Part shown: positions 37,680 to 48,900 of the stretch, piece by piece | Position numbering within the stretch: position 1 is the stretch's first letter | Layout of the letters: the number at the start of each line of letters is the position of its first letter | Source of the DNA: Cymbomonas tetramitiformis | Lineage: Eukaryota; Chlorophyta; Pyramimonadophyceae; Pyramimonadales; Pyramimonadaceae | Length of the DNA stretch: 64,000 nt | Direction: 5' to 3' | NCBI GenBank assembly: GCA_001247695.2 | Contig: LGRX02035043.1 | Span: 1 to 64,000, forward strand | Position numbers and translations under genes: made by a program | The notes under the pieces: generated by a model | The model's input: the letters and a program-made list of their open reading frames with translations, nothing else | What the model was told of the DNA's origin: nothing | Databases searched by the model: none

Positions 37680-38589
37680 TGTAGATCAACCTCCCGAATG
37701 AAGATGCTTGGGAGGGGAACGAATAAATCCGATTATCTGGGCCCTTGCTCGAGGGCTTGCTCGAGGGCTTGATGCTTGTTTTTTTAAGGTCCCCCCCCCC
37801 TCCATAAACTGGGGGTGACTGTCTCTTCCTGTGTCACCCCTCGCCCTGTGGTGTCACTTGCATCTTGCCAGCCGACCGATAATAAAACACCTAAGTCATT
37901 TTATTATCTCATCTCTTTGACTGTGAAAACCGTTAGCATCACTGCACAGCTTTCATCGCCTGCGTGCATAATTATATATATATATATATTCACTATATAT
38001 ATATATATCACACTTTCTTTCATTTTCCAGAAACTTATTTTCACGTTTTCGGCAATAACTCAAGTTCTAGACATCCATTTGCCACGATTCTTCGCATACC
38101 TTGTATTGCGGAACTAGGTGGATGATGTGGCACTTCGTTATCACTCGCACCGTATGTGCACACATGAATATATGTAACCCACCATCACCATACTTAAGGA
38201 AATTCGATTGAACAGGGGGCATTTTTGGGCATACGCCATGAACATGACACCACTATTGACTTGATGTTATGAGTGGGCGATGACGTATCATGGTGTATAC
38301 CAATGGGGGAAAATACCACATCCTTGATTTGAAGCCTTTATAGCACTCTCCATAGAGCACGCTTTTGTCACCTGGCAGCAGAACACCCTTGCACTTTCCA
38401 CAAAGTCCCCCACTCGATAAACCGAGTTTGGTGGGCATTGAAGGGTTGAGGGACCTTGCCCAAGTCCCCAATATGGGCACTAATACTTCATAAATATCCA
38501 ATAGTTGACTACCGTGGCAATTATGGATGTTTCCGCCCTCATAGCTCATACTGATCCCATACTGCTAAAAACGAATTCGCCCTTACGGT
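37680..38589. other. no recognised gene
   Basis: The stretch includes TA microsatellites near 37970-38010 and a minus-strand frame at 38253-38549 (98 codons, with a CGKCKG motif) that I do not recognise. Nothing else is supported. Confidence 0.4.
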
Positions 38590-39320
38590 GTTAACCGAGA
38601 TTATTTTAACCGAGAAGAATGAGACTTCGAAGTCTCGGTTTTCGACCGTGGTCTCGACTCAGATTCGGATTGCACTGAAGGTCCGACTGACACGCGGACA
38701 GGTATATTCCATGGTGTCGCGAGACCTCGGTCTCACTTTTTAACTTCGAAGTCTCGTTTTTCGACCGTGATCTCAGAATTTCGACCGCGGTCTCGATTCT
38801 GACTTCGAAGTCTGGTTACAGGACTGGTACTGTAGAGCTCTAGGGCTCTAGAGCTCTACAAGTCTGTCTTCTCGCAAGAAGTTTTCGAGTTCGAAATCTA
38901 CGTGAAATTTGAAAGTCGAAATCTACGGACAACGAAAACGAGACTTCGAACTCTCACTTCTGAAAACTGTCTCACGTAACGAATCTGATCGCGTATCTGA
39001 TACTTCCGACGTGGACCAAATATTCTTTCGTTAACCGAGACGATTACCTCGGTCTCACTTTTCGACCGAGAAGATGAGACTTCGAAGTCTCGAATTTCTG
39101 ACCACGGTCTTGTGCGTGATTTCAGTTTCAGTCATCATACGGGCCACTGAATGGCCGAATTTTGAATTCCGACGCTCTCATTCGAGAAGTTTCGACCGAG
39201 AAGTTAGAAATCATCTCGGTTAAAACCGTGAACATCTCATTTATAGCGACATTTCGACGGCGAATTCTGGCAAGAAACATCTTCGGTTTTCAGATTCACT
39301 GTTCGCAAACGATGATGACG
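38590..39320. repeat. palindrome-rich low-complexity region
   Basis: Many copies of GAGACTTCGAAGTCTCG-type palindromes, TTAACCGAGA and TTTCGACCG, in both orientations, plus a CTAGAGCTCTA cluster near 38835. It looks like remnants of a repeat with strong inverted symmetry. No gene. Confidence 0.65.
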
Positions 39321-39340
39321 TATTTTACGGTATTTTAAAT

Positions 39341-39640
39341 CGGGCGTGTCCTCAACAATGACGGCCACGAACATCGGGCGTGTCCTCAACAATGACGGCC
39401 ACGGACATCGGGCGTGTCCTCAACAATGACGGCCACGAACATCGGGCGTGTCCTCAACAATGACGGCCACGGACATCGGGCGTGTCCTCAACAATGACGG
39501 CCACGGACATCGGGCGTGTCCTCAACAATGACGGCCACGGACATCGGGCATGTCCTCAGCAATGACGGCCACGGACATCGGGCGTGTCCTCAACAATGAC
39601 GGCCACGGACATCGGGCGTGTCCTCAACAATGACGGTCAT
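39341..39640. repeat. 34-bp tandem repeat, about nine copies
   Basis: The unit contains CGGGCGTGTCCTCAACAATG and ACGGCCACGGACAT. Starts are spaced exactly 34 bp (39341, 39375, 39409 and so on). Copies differ by single bases (for example GAAC and GGAC). Confidence 0.95.
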
Positions 39641-39947
39641 AAATGTTAGTTTTGATTGTTTGAATTTTCCAAGTGCGGAGATAATGATCCGCGGTGTAAA
39701 TTTATTGATCGCTAATTCTTGTATGAAAATTCGGATTGAGTCAAAGAATATTTCTAGAGTGTCTGAACATTTCCAAAGCCGGCGAGTCAATGATATTATT
39801 GACGCCCATTATTATACATTTTTTTGTTTGTAACTGTATAAAATTATACATTCCTTCTTCTTCCTTCTTCTTCCTTCTATCTGGTGTAAGCGTGTAACTA
39901 ATAATTTATTTCAGTTTCGACTCGTGATAACTCTTTAAATTTATATA

Positions 39948-40036
39948 AAACCGGCGTGCCCGGAAAGCTCGGATCGGGCAAGGGGCATATAGATTTATAA
40001 TATACATTATATGCCCCTTGGGATCGGGCACGGGCG
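39948..40036. repeat. long imperfect hairpin
   Basis: AAGGGGCATATA and TATATGCCCCTT form a 12-bp stem, extended outward by GATCGGGCA and GCCCGATCC-type arms with a loop of about 16 bp. It could be a small fold-back element. Confidence 0.6.
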
Positions 40037-40214
40037 TCACAGTTGAATAATAAATTTTATAAATTGCTCAGCAAAAAAAAATCAGCAACCTCAAAGCAAA
40101 TAGGAAAATATTTCTTCGATATCCCGCGACCACTTAGGACAGTCTCGGCACGATTACAGCGCTGCCTTCTCGGTTAGAATATCGAGAAAAGTGAGGTGTC
40201 TAGAGCAGAGGTGT

Positions 40215-40410
40215 GGGCTTATATCGGTTTCGAGGCTTAAGCGCTTATGATTATATCGGGGGGGGTCGGAGGGCCTTAAGCGCTTATATCACGCTTATAT
40301 AAGCGGTCGAATATAAGCGCTTATATTACCGCTTATATAAGCGCTTATATAAGCATAAGCGTCGATATAAGCGCTTATATAAGCGATTATATCGACGCTT
40401 ATATTTTAAA
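40215..40410. repeat. clustered TATAAGCGCTTATA palindromes
   Basis: Ten or more overlapping copies of the self-complementary AAGCGCTTATATAAGCG family. Highly cruciform-prone. No gene. Confidence 0.8.
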
Positions 40411-40995
40411 AAATTAGGAATTTCACCCTTTCCGCCAAATCGCCATCTGACCGGTATTCCTTTATAGACGAGCTTTTTTGAAAAGCTGAGGGCTCACTTT
40501 TTATAGGCGATTTTAACATCAGTGAGTGATCCACCCCACCTCTTCGGCGGCCGAAGTCGGAAGTCCCCCATCTTCCGGCGGCCGAAGCCGGAAGTCCCCC
40601 CACCTAAGGAACTTAGAATCCCAAGTCGGTAGTCCCCCCACCCGCCAACCGTCAATCCCCCTCCCCGCTTCCAATTTCGGCTTCACGAAAAGCCCCGCCC
40701 CCGCTACGGACCGCTTAAAAGCAAGGCCACGTAGCGGCATCTTGTGTGTTGATACTGATTTATCGATATATCGGTGTGCTCAAAACGATATTTGATGAAT
40801 TCGATACTCTTATTTCCGATATTGAGCACCATCCTAGGAACTCAACTGCACTTTACAATAGGTACAACTTAAATCACGAGGACAGTACTTATTAAAGAGA
40901 TCCATGATAATGTACACCTTAGGAAGTTCATTTATTTACAATCATATCTATGTAGAAAGAGATTCATAATGCTAGTTCAGGTGATCATGCATCAT
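40411..40995. other. no recognised gene
   Basis: Contains a short duplicated TTCGGCGGCCGAAGTCGGAA and TTCCGGCGGCCGAAGCCGGA pair near 40548 and 40573. Otherwise nothing supported. This is the 3' flank of the transposase-like gene. Confidence 0.4.
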
Positions 40996-42153
40996 TTATA
41001 TCTCATCGTCGTCTTTAAACAGGGGCTCATTCAAATCAGGCATTCTATACTGGGTCGCCACTGTTCGCCGCTGCGCCGCTGCAACCTTGTTCGCTGAGGC
41101 CGCTGTATTCATCTGCAAATACAAGGCTTCGATGCTCTCTACTTTCAGGTTGGTAGCAGAAGCTAATCGGCTCGCCTGCAGGTTAGTTAATTTTGGGCGC
41201 TTCCCCCAAGCCTCCTTGATGACATTCCCCGGCAAATATCTGCCATATACATAGGCTGACATGAGCGCTGCACGCTCCGCGGGATGGCCATGCCGAGCCG
41301 CCTTCAGATCAGCTGCTCTCTTAGACAGCGGTAACCAACCACCTTCGCCATCAGCAACAGAGTAAGCCGGGTACCAATCTAAATCTCGCAAGACTGGAGA
41401 ACCATTTTGAGCCAAGTGTGACCGATGTCGAGGACAATACCAACAAGTTACATCCTCACACAGCTTGTACTGCAAGGTATAATGTGATATTACTGCATGC
41501 TTAGCGGTGAACATCTCCAGATCTGCAGGAGTTAATGATTCCACCAAAGTTGAAATTGGAAGGGTACGTATCTCCTCTACTGACCGACCTTGCAATGGCG
41601 GCAACGGCTTGGGATTAACGCACAAACCTTTGCACGCACATCGGTATGTGCAAGGCAGTCCCTTAGCAAAGCAACTCCTGCACCTCCCATTGTCACATCG
41701 GCCCTGACAACTGCAACCTCCTGACCCACTGCTGCGATAATTATTAATCTCAACCTCTGGAACGCGGCAACTCGGTGGCATCTCCTCAGGCTCAGGCGAC
41801 TCAATAGAAACAATCGGATGTCCCCACGCACGGGCACCCCGCTCACCATCCAATAAGCTTGTGCATTGCTGCACAGCATACTCGTGATTGGCGCGCTCCA
41901 ATAATGCATCATCAGGCGTGCGTGGGTCCCCCACTTGATCACGGGCCACTTTCCCATAATGACTGCTGGTGAATTTGGTCCCTGCCAGGATCCGGGTGAT
42001 CCAACCTTGTCCCACCTCGACTCCCCACAATGGAGTAAACCCAGCAGCGCGAGTGAACAAAATCATTTGCTGTATCCCCAAGCGCAAGAATACGTACGCC
42101 CCAGACATCACCTGCGACACCATGCACAAAAACTGTTCATGGGCATCATGCAA
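40996..42153 (-). pseudogene. 3' part of a transposase-like gene, with CXC (tesmin/TSO1-like) domain
   Basis: 385 codons without a stop, but the apparent first codon is TTG, so this is a continuation from upstream. It contains a Cys-rich block (GCSCQGRCDNGRCRSCFAKG, then CTYRCACKGLCVN) at about residues 140-175, with the C.C....C...C.C spacing of CXC domains that bind DNA. Before it lies RTPDDALLERANHEYAVQQ. After it lies a His/Cys pair region (CEDVTCWYCPRHRSH). CXC domains occur in some transposases and in chromatin regulators. It is probably continuous with the segment at 42191-43900 across a short intron or break. Confidence 0.5.
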
Positions 42154-42159
42154 ATTTAC

Positions 42160-42235
42160 CTTTCAGGTACTGCACCTCCAACAGGGTGCCCTACTCGCAC
42201 CTACACGCACTCCGAGTTTTTTTAGCTGACAAGGT
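42160..42235 (-). repeat. solitary copy of the array unit, interrupting the gene
   Basis: A 65-70 bp sequence (TACTGCACCTCCAACAGGGT on the plus strand, then CACCTACACGCACTCCGAGT) interrupts the reading frame at this point. It is nearly identical to the units of the tandem array at 44256-45000. Its ends are AG/GT-like on the minus strand (acceptor candidate CTGAAAG), so it behaves like an intron. A donor in the right phase is not certain. Confidence 0.65.
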
Positions 42236-43900
42236 AGTGGCAACATAACAAAAAATTGCATAAGGCATTCTCACCTGTCCGTAAAATCTTACACACTCGT
42301 CTTGCCCGCTGTCGACCGTCAATACTAGCACGGGCTTGCGGATCTGCGTTCCTTGAATGCAAAACAACTCAGGAAAAGTCTCGTACATGTATATTTCTTC
42401 CCGAGCATGTTGGAACGCCGTTGATCGCTGGAACTTTAATGATTTGACGAAAACCACCAGTTTCCCATCCTTAGCCACATGCGACCTAACCGTCGGAGCG
42501 TAGCTCAAGGAATCTGGGTAATCGCTGAAGGGAGGTGTGTGTGTACCCAAATGATGTAACTGGTGGGTCGATATCACCAGCTTCTGCCCAGGGCCCTGGT
42601 TGTAGTCATGGCCATCTGCTTTCGGAACACTATCCAGATTGGATGCGTACCTCCAGCCATCTCCCTTCCTGTCACACGTCTGCTGGACAAGACGCCCAAG
42701 ATTGTACACGACGTCCAATGCTAGATTCGAATGGTCATCTCTGCCATCCCACACTACCAGCAGTAAATTATCGATCGCCCATGTCGTCAGATCCTTTGCC
42801 GCTTTGTTCTGAGCATATCCATTAGGCTGCTCAATCTCCGTGGGCAAAAGTATTTTCCCCACCTTTCGTGAACACAGGTTCAACACCCCTGGGTCCTGCT
42901 CTCGATCCTGTCGGCGGTCCTCTGCAGTGATCTTGTGGCGCTTCAGTGTCTGTTTTGAAACTGGGATCACTCCTCCAAATTCCTCCATCACAGTAGGGTC
43001 ATTCATCAAAGCAGAGATCTTGCCCCATGTGCTTTTCTCGATGTGCATGGTGATGCTCGCACGAGACGGATCAGCTCGTGCGTTCAACTCGTTTGCAATA
43101 GACTCGGCAGCTACTTTGAAATTCGGGTAGGTGATGTGAATTGGGGGCATGTGTCCCCGAACAGCATGTTTCAGCTTATCAGATTGCTGAACCAACGTGT
43201 CAAACATCCGTTTCGCAAGCTGGCGATACTCCTTCGACCCAGGTGTGGCACAAAATATCTCCCTCTCCTTGCACAAAATCATATGCTTGTACATTTTTTC
43301 CTGTGGGGACTGCTTGTCCTCGGTGGATTCTGAACCCAATGTGGACCGCTGGGATAAACAAGACTCTAGAGAAACCATCAACTCTGCCAGTTTCTTCCGA
43401 GCCTTATCACATTTCGACTCCAATAGCTTAGTGATCTGATCCAGCATTTCAGGAATCTCATCAGCTGCATCAGCAACCGCCTGTTGCGCACGGCGGATGG
43501 TTTTACGGTCCCTTCCAGTGGCGACACTCAACTTAGCTTCCCCTACCACATGTGCTAGTCCAGCCAAAAGTACGCGGCGCGCTTGAGTCGTTCCCGCAAA
43601 TGCGTTCAACTCCTCAAATGGCAATGACCGCAACCGCTCATCTCGTCGGTAGGCATCCACCAACATACTCTCGTACATCAATGAATGAATCATCAGAATA
43701 CCCGAAACATCCGCAGGCCGCCTGCAGATCTTGGTCACATCCATCTCATCTGATGCGCCTGGAATGTGGTAATTGACGATCAGAATTGGAAGTGACAACA
43801 AGTGCTTCAATGCTCGCTGCTTAAAGTTAATGTCAGAGTCCTGTTTTCCCCGAGCCTGGTTGAAGACGCGCCAAATGCAGCTCAAGAAAACCACTAGGTG
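42191..43900 (-). pseudogene. central part of the transposase-like gene
   Basis: About 567 codons without a stop. The frame is shifted +1 relative to the upstream piece at 43833-44246. Visible features are a helical region with ATGRDRKTIRRAQQAV (HTH-like), LVVWDGRDDHSN at about residue 380 and PVLVLTVDSGQDE at about 530. The two Asp-containing motifs resemble the catalytic Asp strands of an unclassified DDE transposase family whose members carry a VDGGPDE-type motif. The third acidic residue cannot be placed. It could also be a domesticated host gene. Confidence 0.45.
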
Positions 43901-44246
43901 AATTATCGATGGCTTGCATCACAGCTAAGAGGCCAGCTAAGACGGAATGTGTCTTGCCGTGGTAAATCGAGCTCTGTGTGTAACCAGCGTACTCCACGCA
44001 ACGGTGCAACGTGAGTTGAGCTTCCTCCCAACTAGGTGGGAAAACACTCACTGATAATCCAGGCGAAACAGTATACGCAAGACCATCATGTATTAAATTT
44101 GAATTCCTGTTCACTAATGGGGCTTGAATATCACACGCCAAAGTATCCCTATCTACATCATGAGTACCACCCTGCTGCCGTAATTGTCATAACAGATCAC
44201 CAGTCTCGTTCCCAACAGCATCGATCGTGTCCAATGGCGCAGCAGT
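43833..44246 (-). pseudogene. exon of the transposase-like gene with an in-frame stop
   Basis: From an acceptor (TTGCGCAG on the minus strand, ending at 44247) the frame continues the phase of the exon at 45277-45658 and reads TAAPLDTIDAVGNETGD. It then meets a TGA and resumes in the same frame as GGTHDVDRDTLACDIQAP and SWEEAQLTLHRCVEYAGY. Phase agreement across the intron supports one gene. The internal stop and the shift near 43900 support decay. Confidence 0.5.
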
Positions 44247-44255
44247 GCCTGCGCA

Positions 44256-45000
44256 ATCTTACACGCACTCCGAGTTTTTTTGCTTTCAGCTACTGCACCT
44301 CCAACAGGGTGCCCTATTCACACCTACACGCACTCCGAGAATTTTAGCTTTCACCTACTGCACCTCCAACAGGGTGCCCTACCCTCTACACACCTCCGAG
44401 TTTTGCTTTCGGCCTACGCACCTCAACGAGATTTACTCACCACCCTACACGCACTCCCGAGTTTTAGCTTTCACCTCACCTCCAGCAGGTGCCCTACTCA
44501 CACCTACACTGCACTCCGAGTGTTTTTGCTTTGACTACGCACCTCCAACGGTGCCCTACTCACCTACACGCACTCCGAGTTTTTGCTTTCGGCCTCTTGC
44601 CTCAACGGGTGCCCTACTCACACCTACACGCACTCGGTTTTTAGCTTTGAGTGCACCTCCAACCAGGTGCCCTACTCACACCTACACACTCCCGAGTTTT
44701 TAGCTTTAGTGCACCTCCAACGGTGCCCTACTCCTACACACTCCAGTTTTTGCTCGTCACCTCCAACGGTGCCCTACTCACACCTACACGCACTCCAGTT
44801 TTTTGCTTCATTCTTTGCACCTCCAAACGGGTGCCCTACTCACACCTACGCACTACGAGTATTTTGCTTTTGACTCTTTGCACCTCCAACGGGGTGCCCT
44901 ACTCACACCTACACGCACTCCGAGTGTTTTAGCTTTCACCTACTGCACCTCCAACAGGGTGCCCTACTCACACCTACACGCACTCCGAGTTTTTTTGCTT
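44256..45000 (-). repeat. roughly 65-70 bp tandem array inside an intron
   Basis: About twelve imperfect copies of CACCTCCAACAGGGTGCCCT, CACACCTACACGCACTCCGA and a T-run plus AGCTTTCA. It fills most of the intron between exons at 45277-45658 and 44246. The same unit occurs once as the interruption at 42160-42235. Further decayed copies and a GCTGAA microsatellite continue to about 45230. Confidence 0.9.
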
Positions 45001-45276
45001 TCAGCTGAAGCTGAAGCTGAAGCTGAAGATAGTGCTCCGGCTTTTTTAGGTTTCAGCTACTTATCTACTGCACTTGTCAAAGGGGGCTCTACATGCATCT
45101 ACATGCGCGCCGGGGTTTTTTAGTTTTTTTACGTAGCTACTGCACCTCCCATTGGGTACACTAGAAGCTGAAGATAGTGCTCCGGTTTTTTTATGTTTCA
45201 GCTAGTGCGCGTACTCCGAGTTTTTAAGCCTAATTTATAGGGCAAGGGAAAATGAATGCATATATAAAATACATAC

Positions 45277-45658
45277 CAGGTTCTCCCTCTGCGGATACCT
45301 CGCTCGCGATGGTCGCGGGTGCCTCTTCTGCCTCTTCTACACCAGCGGCGTTCCCATCGTAAGATCCAGGAGAGTTCTTCCCAGAACTGAGATTGATCGG
45401 TGACCCAGGGGAAGATACTTCAGGTGGTTCACTCTCATCATCTGAAGTTGCAGCGGGCGGATCAACATCGTCCTTGACCTCCTCGACTTGCGCCGGTTTC
45501 AGATATCCAGTTCCACCAACCGCGTCTTTGAACTTCCAATACGCACTCTTGGACCCAGTGCCTCCAGCGATGAAAGTAAGCCGCACACCACCCTTCCAAG
45601 CACGTTGGTGTGGGTTGGTGACCCCCTCGAGGATCTCATACTCCACGCTTTTCATAGC
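45277..45658 (-). CDS. exon 2: Tudor-like segment and acidic linker
   Basis: Bounded by an acceptor (GGTCCAG, at 45659) and a donor (GTATGT, at 45276). It encodes AMKSVEYEILEGVTNPHQ, RAWKGGVRLTFIAGG and WKFKDAVGGTGYLKP, a small beta-barrel-like (Tudor/SH3-type) stretch, and then an acidic, Ser/Pro-rich linker (TSDDESEPPEVSSPGS). Phase 0 at the start and 1 at the end. It is joined by phase to exon 1 upstream and to the segment at 44246 downstream. Confidence 0.55.
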
Positions 45659-45758
45659 CTGGACCACCGCGAAGTGACCGACAGACCTTCAACGTTATTG
45701 AAAAGTCGCCAGGATGTGGTGCACACCTTGTAAAAGCAAAAGAGAGTAGCGAGCATAC

Positions 45759-46082
45759 CTGATCGCCGCTTGTTTCACAGAAGGAGGTTTCAGTTTTCTT
45801 CTTCTTCTTGGCCATCTCCGCCTTCGCTGCCATCAACCTTTCTTCTTCCCTCTGGAACTCGCGTTGCACACTTCGAAACCATCCCACAGCTTCGTTGGTC
45901 TTGGCGTGAAAATATTTAGAATCAGAAACAAGTCTCTGATGATGTCGAACAGCGAAGAGGGCCGCGAGGTCGATAATCATGTCGTCAGCTTCCAGCTCAT
46001 CAAGGACAGCTTGCTTACCGGTGGAGATTTGCTCGTCGAACCAGTTACAGGCTCTCTTGAATTGCTCCGTTAGTTGCTCCAT
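45759..46082 (-). CDS. exon 1 of the decayed transposase-like gene
   Basis: 108 codons from the ATG at 46082 to a donor (CAG then GTATGC, at 45758). It encodes a helical protein (MEQLTEQFKRACNWFDEQ, QREFQREEERLMAAKAEM) with a KKKKK basic run. Not recognised on its own. The ATG lies only 18 bp from the edge of the LTR element at 46101. The natural 5' end may therefore have been cut off, and the frame is open upstream. Confidence 0.5.
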
Positions 46083-46100
46083 GCGAGCTCGAACCTTTTG

Positions 46101-46333
46101 TGTCAGGGTTATGACCGATGACATATGTGTCATACATGTCATACGTGTCATACCTGTCATCCATGTCATGTCATGTCATGTCATGTCATATATTATTATG
46201 ACAGTCGGTCGTGTCATATATTATTATGACAGTCGACAGTATGGTCGATCATGACTGTACAGGTCGAGTCGCGTCATACATTTATGACAGTCGTCAGTAC
46301 GGTCGACTATGACATGTACAGTCATACCATTTG
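46101..46333 (+). repeat. 5' LTR of the non-autonomous element
   Basis: Near-identical to 47651-47878 except for one extra CATGT unit. Its true 3' end may extend further, because the other copy is truncated. Confidence 0.7.
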
Positions 46334-47650
46334 TCATTCACTCACCTTGAGTGACACCTGTCATCGAGAGGCCAGGTTGTGGCATCGAGATGACAAAGCA
46401 AGATGAAGTCTTGAAGAACTGAAAGTGTTCGGAGAAAACTCATCTTCGCTTCTAGCATGTTCTGAACAAGCATGCGAGTATCATATGGCTTATTCGTTCA
46501 GATACTGATTGTTCAACCAATGCCTTGGGTTCACAACCCAATTGTGGTGGCATCTATGAGATGCGGGGCATTGCGTAAAATGAGGTAGCGTTGGGCTACA
46601 GCAGTCACTTCTGAAGAAGCACTGCACTCATATCCACACATACGCTGCGTGAGCTATTAACGTTCCATAATAGCCTCGCTTTATATCATATATCATATCG
46701 CTTCCAAGCGAACCCATAAGAGTGGTATTCTTCCTTGCTAAGGTGTAGTGAGCCTTGTATAAATCATACCCTTACACAGATACGCATATGCGGGTACCAA
46801 TATCTGTGAAAAAACTGCTAAATGCTACCTTTGCCAAAACCGTGGTTTGTCATCGGATTCTTGGCCAGTCATCCGAAGCTACCGGAGACATCGACTGAGG
46901 TAGACGGAGTTGTGATCCTAAGTTGTGCTTGACAAACATAACTAAATAAATTTCACATTAGTACGTGGCGAATCCATTCTCACTCATCGCGATAGATGTT
47001 CGTCAAAGCGTGCGTACTGGACAAAAATATTGAGGAGTTGAGCAGACCGGTAAAGGATTATAAGTCCAATTCCGTTAAGCAGGGCCGCTCCGTTTGCATT
47101 AAAACAAGCCCCTTTGTTCGTTTATTATCGAAATCGGGCTCCCCATCACCGCCTAGGATCCTCCAAAGTAGCTTAAGGAGGGGAGGAAGAGTTGGGTGCA
47201 CTATATCAGGCCGAGAATCGTTCGAATATAATTCGTTATAATCGTGGGATCATCGATCGCGCAAAGGCGACGACGGCTAGCGCAAATAATCCGTAACGTA
47301 GACTTCGGATGCTTTGAATCGTCTAGCACATACATGATAACGTGTGGATCAATCAGTAATCCAGCGTAGGATTGTATCGCGAAAACGCTCTTCATTGAAC
47401 CTTGGAACGTCACTCAACGATACGATTTCCGGAAAGGTGGGCTACATCCTAAGGACTGTATGGCTAAATGCCTAAGGTGAGGGACTATAGTGGACTCAGT
47501 TCCCCCCAATAACCTAAAAACACCATGAGGGACGCCTCAAATCGGTGTAAGAAGACTGGTACCAGCAAGAAGCGACAACAACAAAGACATTAAAGACATA
47601 TACAAAGGTATGCCCGTTGTGAGGACACAACTCTCTTAAGAGGGGAGATC

Positions 47651-47878
47651 TGTCAGGGTTATGACCGATGACATATGTGTCATACATGTCATACGTGTCA
47701 TACCTGTCATCCATGTCATGTCATGTCATGTCATATATTATTATGACAGTCGGTCGTGTCATATATTATTATGACAGTCGACAGTATGGTCGATCATGAC
47801 TGTACAGGTCGAGTCGCGTCATACATTTATGACAGTCGTCAGTACGGTCGACTATGACATGTACAGTCATACCATTTG
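47651..47878 (+). repeat. 3' LTR of the non-autonomous element, truncated at copia junction
   Basis: Matches 46101-46333. The match ends at the first bases of the copia LTR (TGCGAGAAG at 47877). Confidence 0.7.
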
Positions 47879-48205
47879 CGAGAAGACCCAGTCAGTCAAG
47901 ACAGGTCAAACAGGAAGCACTGCAACGCTCAGGGTTTCGCACTCAGAATCTCTCTCTCAACATACAGAATATAATATATAGTTCTAGTATGCTGAGTGTG
48001 ATGCGAAATGAGCTAGTGTGTGCTCTGTCTCATGTGACAACCGAACTCGATCAGAGGAGGTGACAATCAGGTCAGCGAGGTAGTCAGAGGTGTCGAGCCG
48101 TATCGGTGATGACAGCGGTCAGGTCGGTCGGTGATGACAGCGGTCACGACGGGTCGGTGATGACAACTCTGATGACTGAGCTCGGACTGAATGTCAACTC
48201 CAGCA
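47877..48205 (-). repeat. 3' LTR of the copia element
   Basis: 329 bp, TGCGAGAAGACC to CTCCAGCA on the plus strand. It contains two GGTCGGTGATGACAGC-type units. The adjacent internal sequence CCACCTCGAGTGAGGTGG is a short palindrome. Confidence 0.9.
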
Positions 48206-48900
48206 CACCACCTCGAGTGAGGTGGTCAGACCAATAACCAATCAAACCAAGATACATGCCACTAATCCAGTGCCAGAACCAAAATCCAGAAAGATGATGG
48301 AAATGGTGGAACTGCAGTCACACCGTGTCAGGGCTGAAAACCCCGAAAAGCTGGTCCGTAGACCCAACGTCCTGACACGGGCAGTAATCTGTTCCTGGTG
48401 CCACCCTGCTGTCGGGGGATAGTGATATGTCATGTCTCTGGAGGTCCACACACCGTGGCTGCAAGCTATCCGGGGTGCTTCGTCAGGGTTAGGATAAGGA
48501 GTGCCGAAGCAGGTCCAGATCCGCCCGTCACCGGAAAGACTTACTGCAGAGGGAGAATGAAGAGAGAGAACATGACTGACAGCAGCGGTGGCGCTCACGG
48601 TCGGAACAGACACTGTAAGGATATATGACTAATGCAGTGTAGCAAATACCATAGAGTGAGCTCGGAATACAATGTCCATATACACAATCTATCAATGAGT
48701 GCACATCATTTTCTATCTAATACAGTGATTCATTTCTAAGGAAAACAGTAGCTAACATAAAGTAACCAGCCATAAGTAATTTTGAATATAGGCCAGTACC
48801 TGCAAAGCACAGTCAGCTACACAAACAACCCAAAACAGGAAAACAGGAAATCAAGGTACTCACAGTCAGATCATGCTGCTGCTTTCTGAATACCAGTAAA

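Larger units (their letters stand above)
46101..47878 (+). mobile_element. short non-autonomous LTR element (TRIM-like)
   Basis: Direct repeats of about 230 bp (46101-46333 and 47651-47878) both start TGTCAGGGTTATGACCGATG and end at ACCATTTG. They contain CATGT and TATTATTATGACAGTC repeats. Just before the second repeat lies a purine-rich tract AAGAGGGGAGATC, as expected of a plus-strand polypurine tract. The 1.3-kb interior (46340-47650) has no gag or pol, only short frames. The element lies 18 bp from the first exon of the transposase-like gene. The end of its 3' LTR is cut by, or abuts, the copia element. Confidence 0.65.

Noticed and set aside
38573..38586. GAATTCGCCCTT, which equals the edge of a common TA-cloning vector site
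   Set aside because: A 12-base match alone can be chance; no further vector sequence or mirrored site follows.
39341..39640. Regular 34-bp array considered as a CRISPR
   Set aside because: Units are contiguous without variable spacers, and the setting is eukaryotic.
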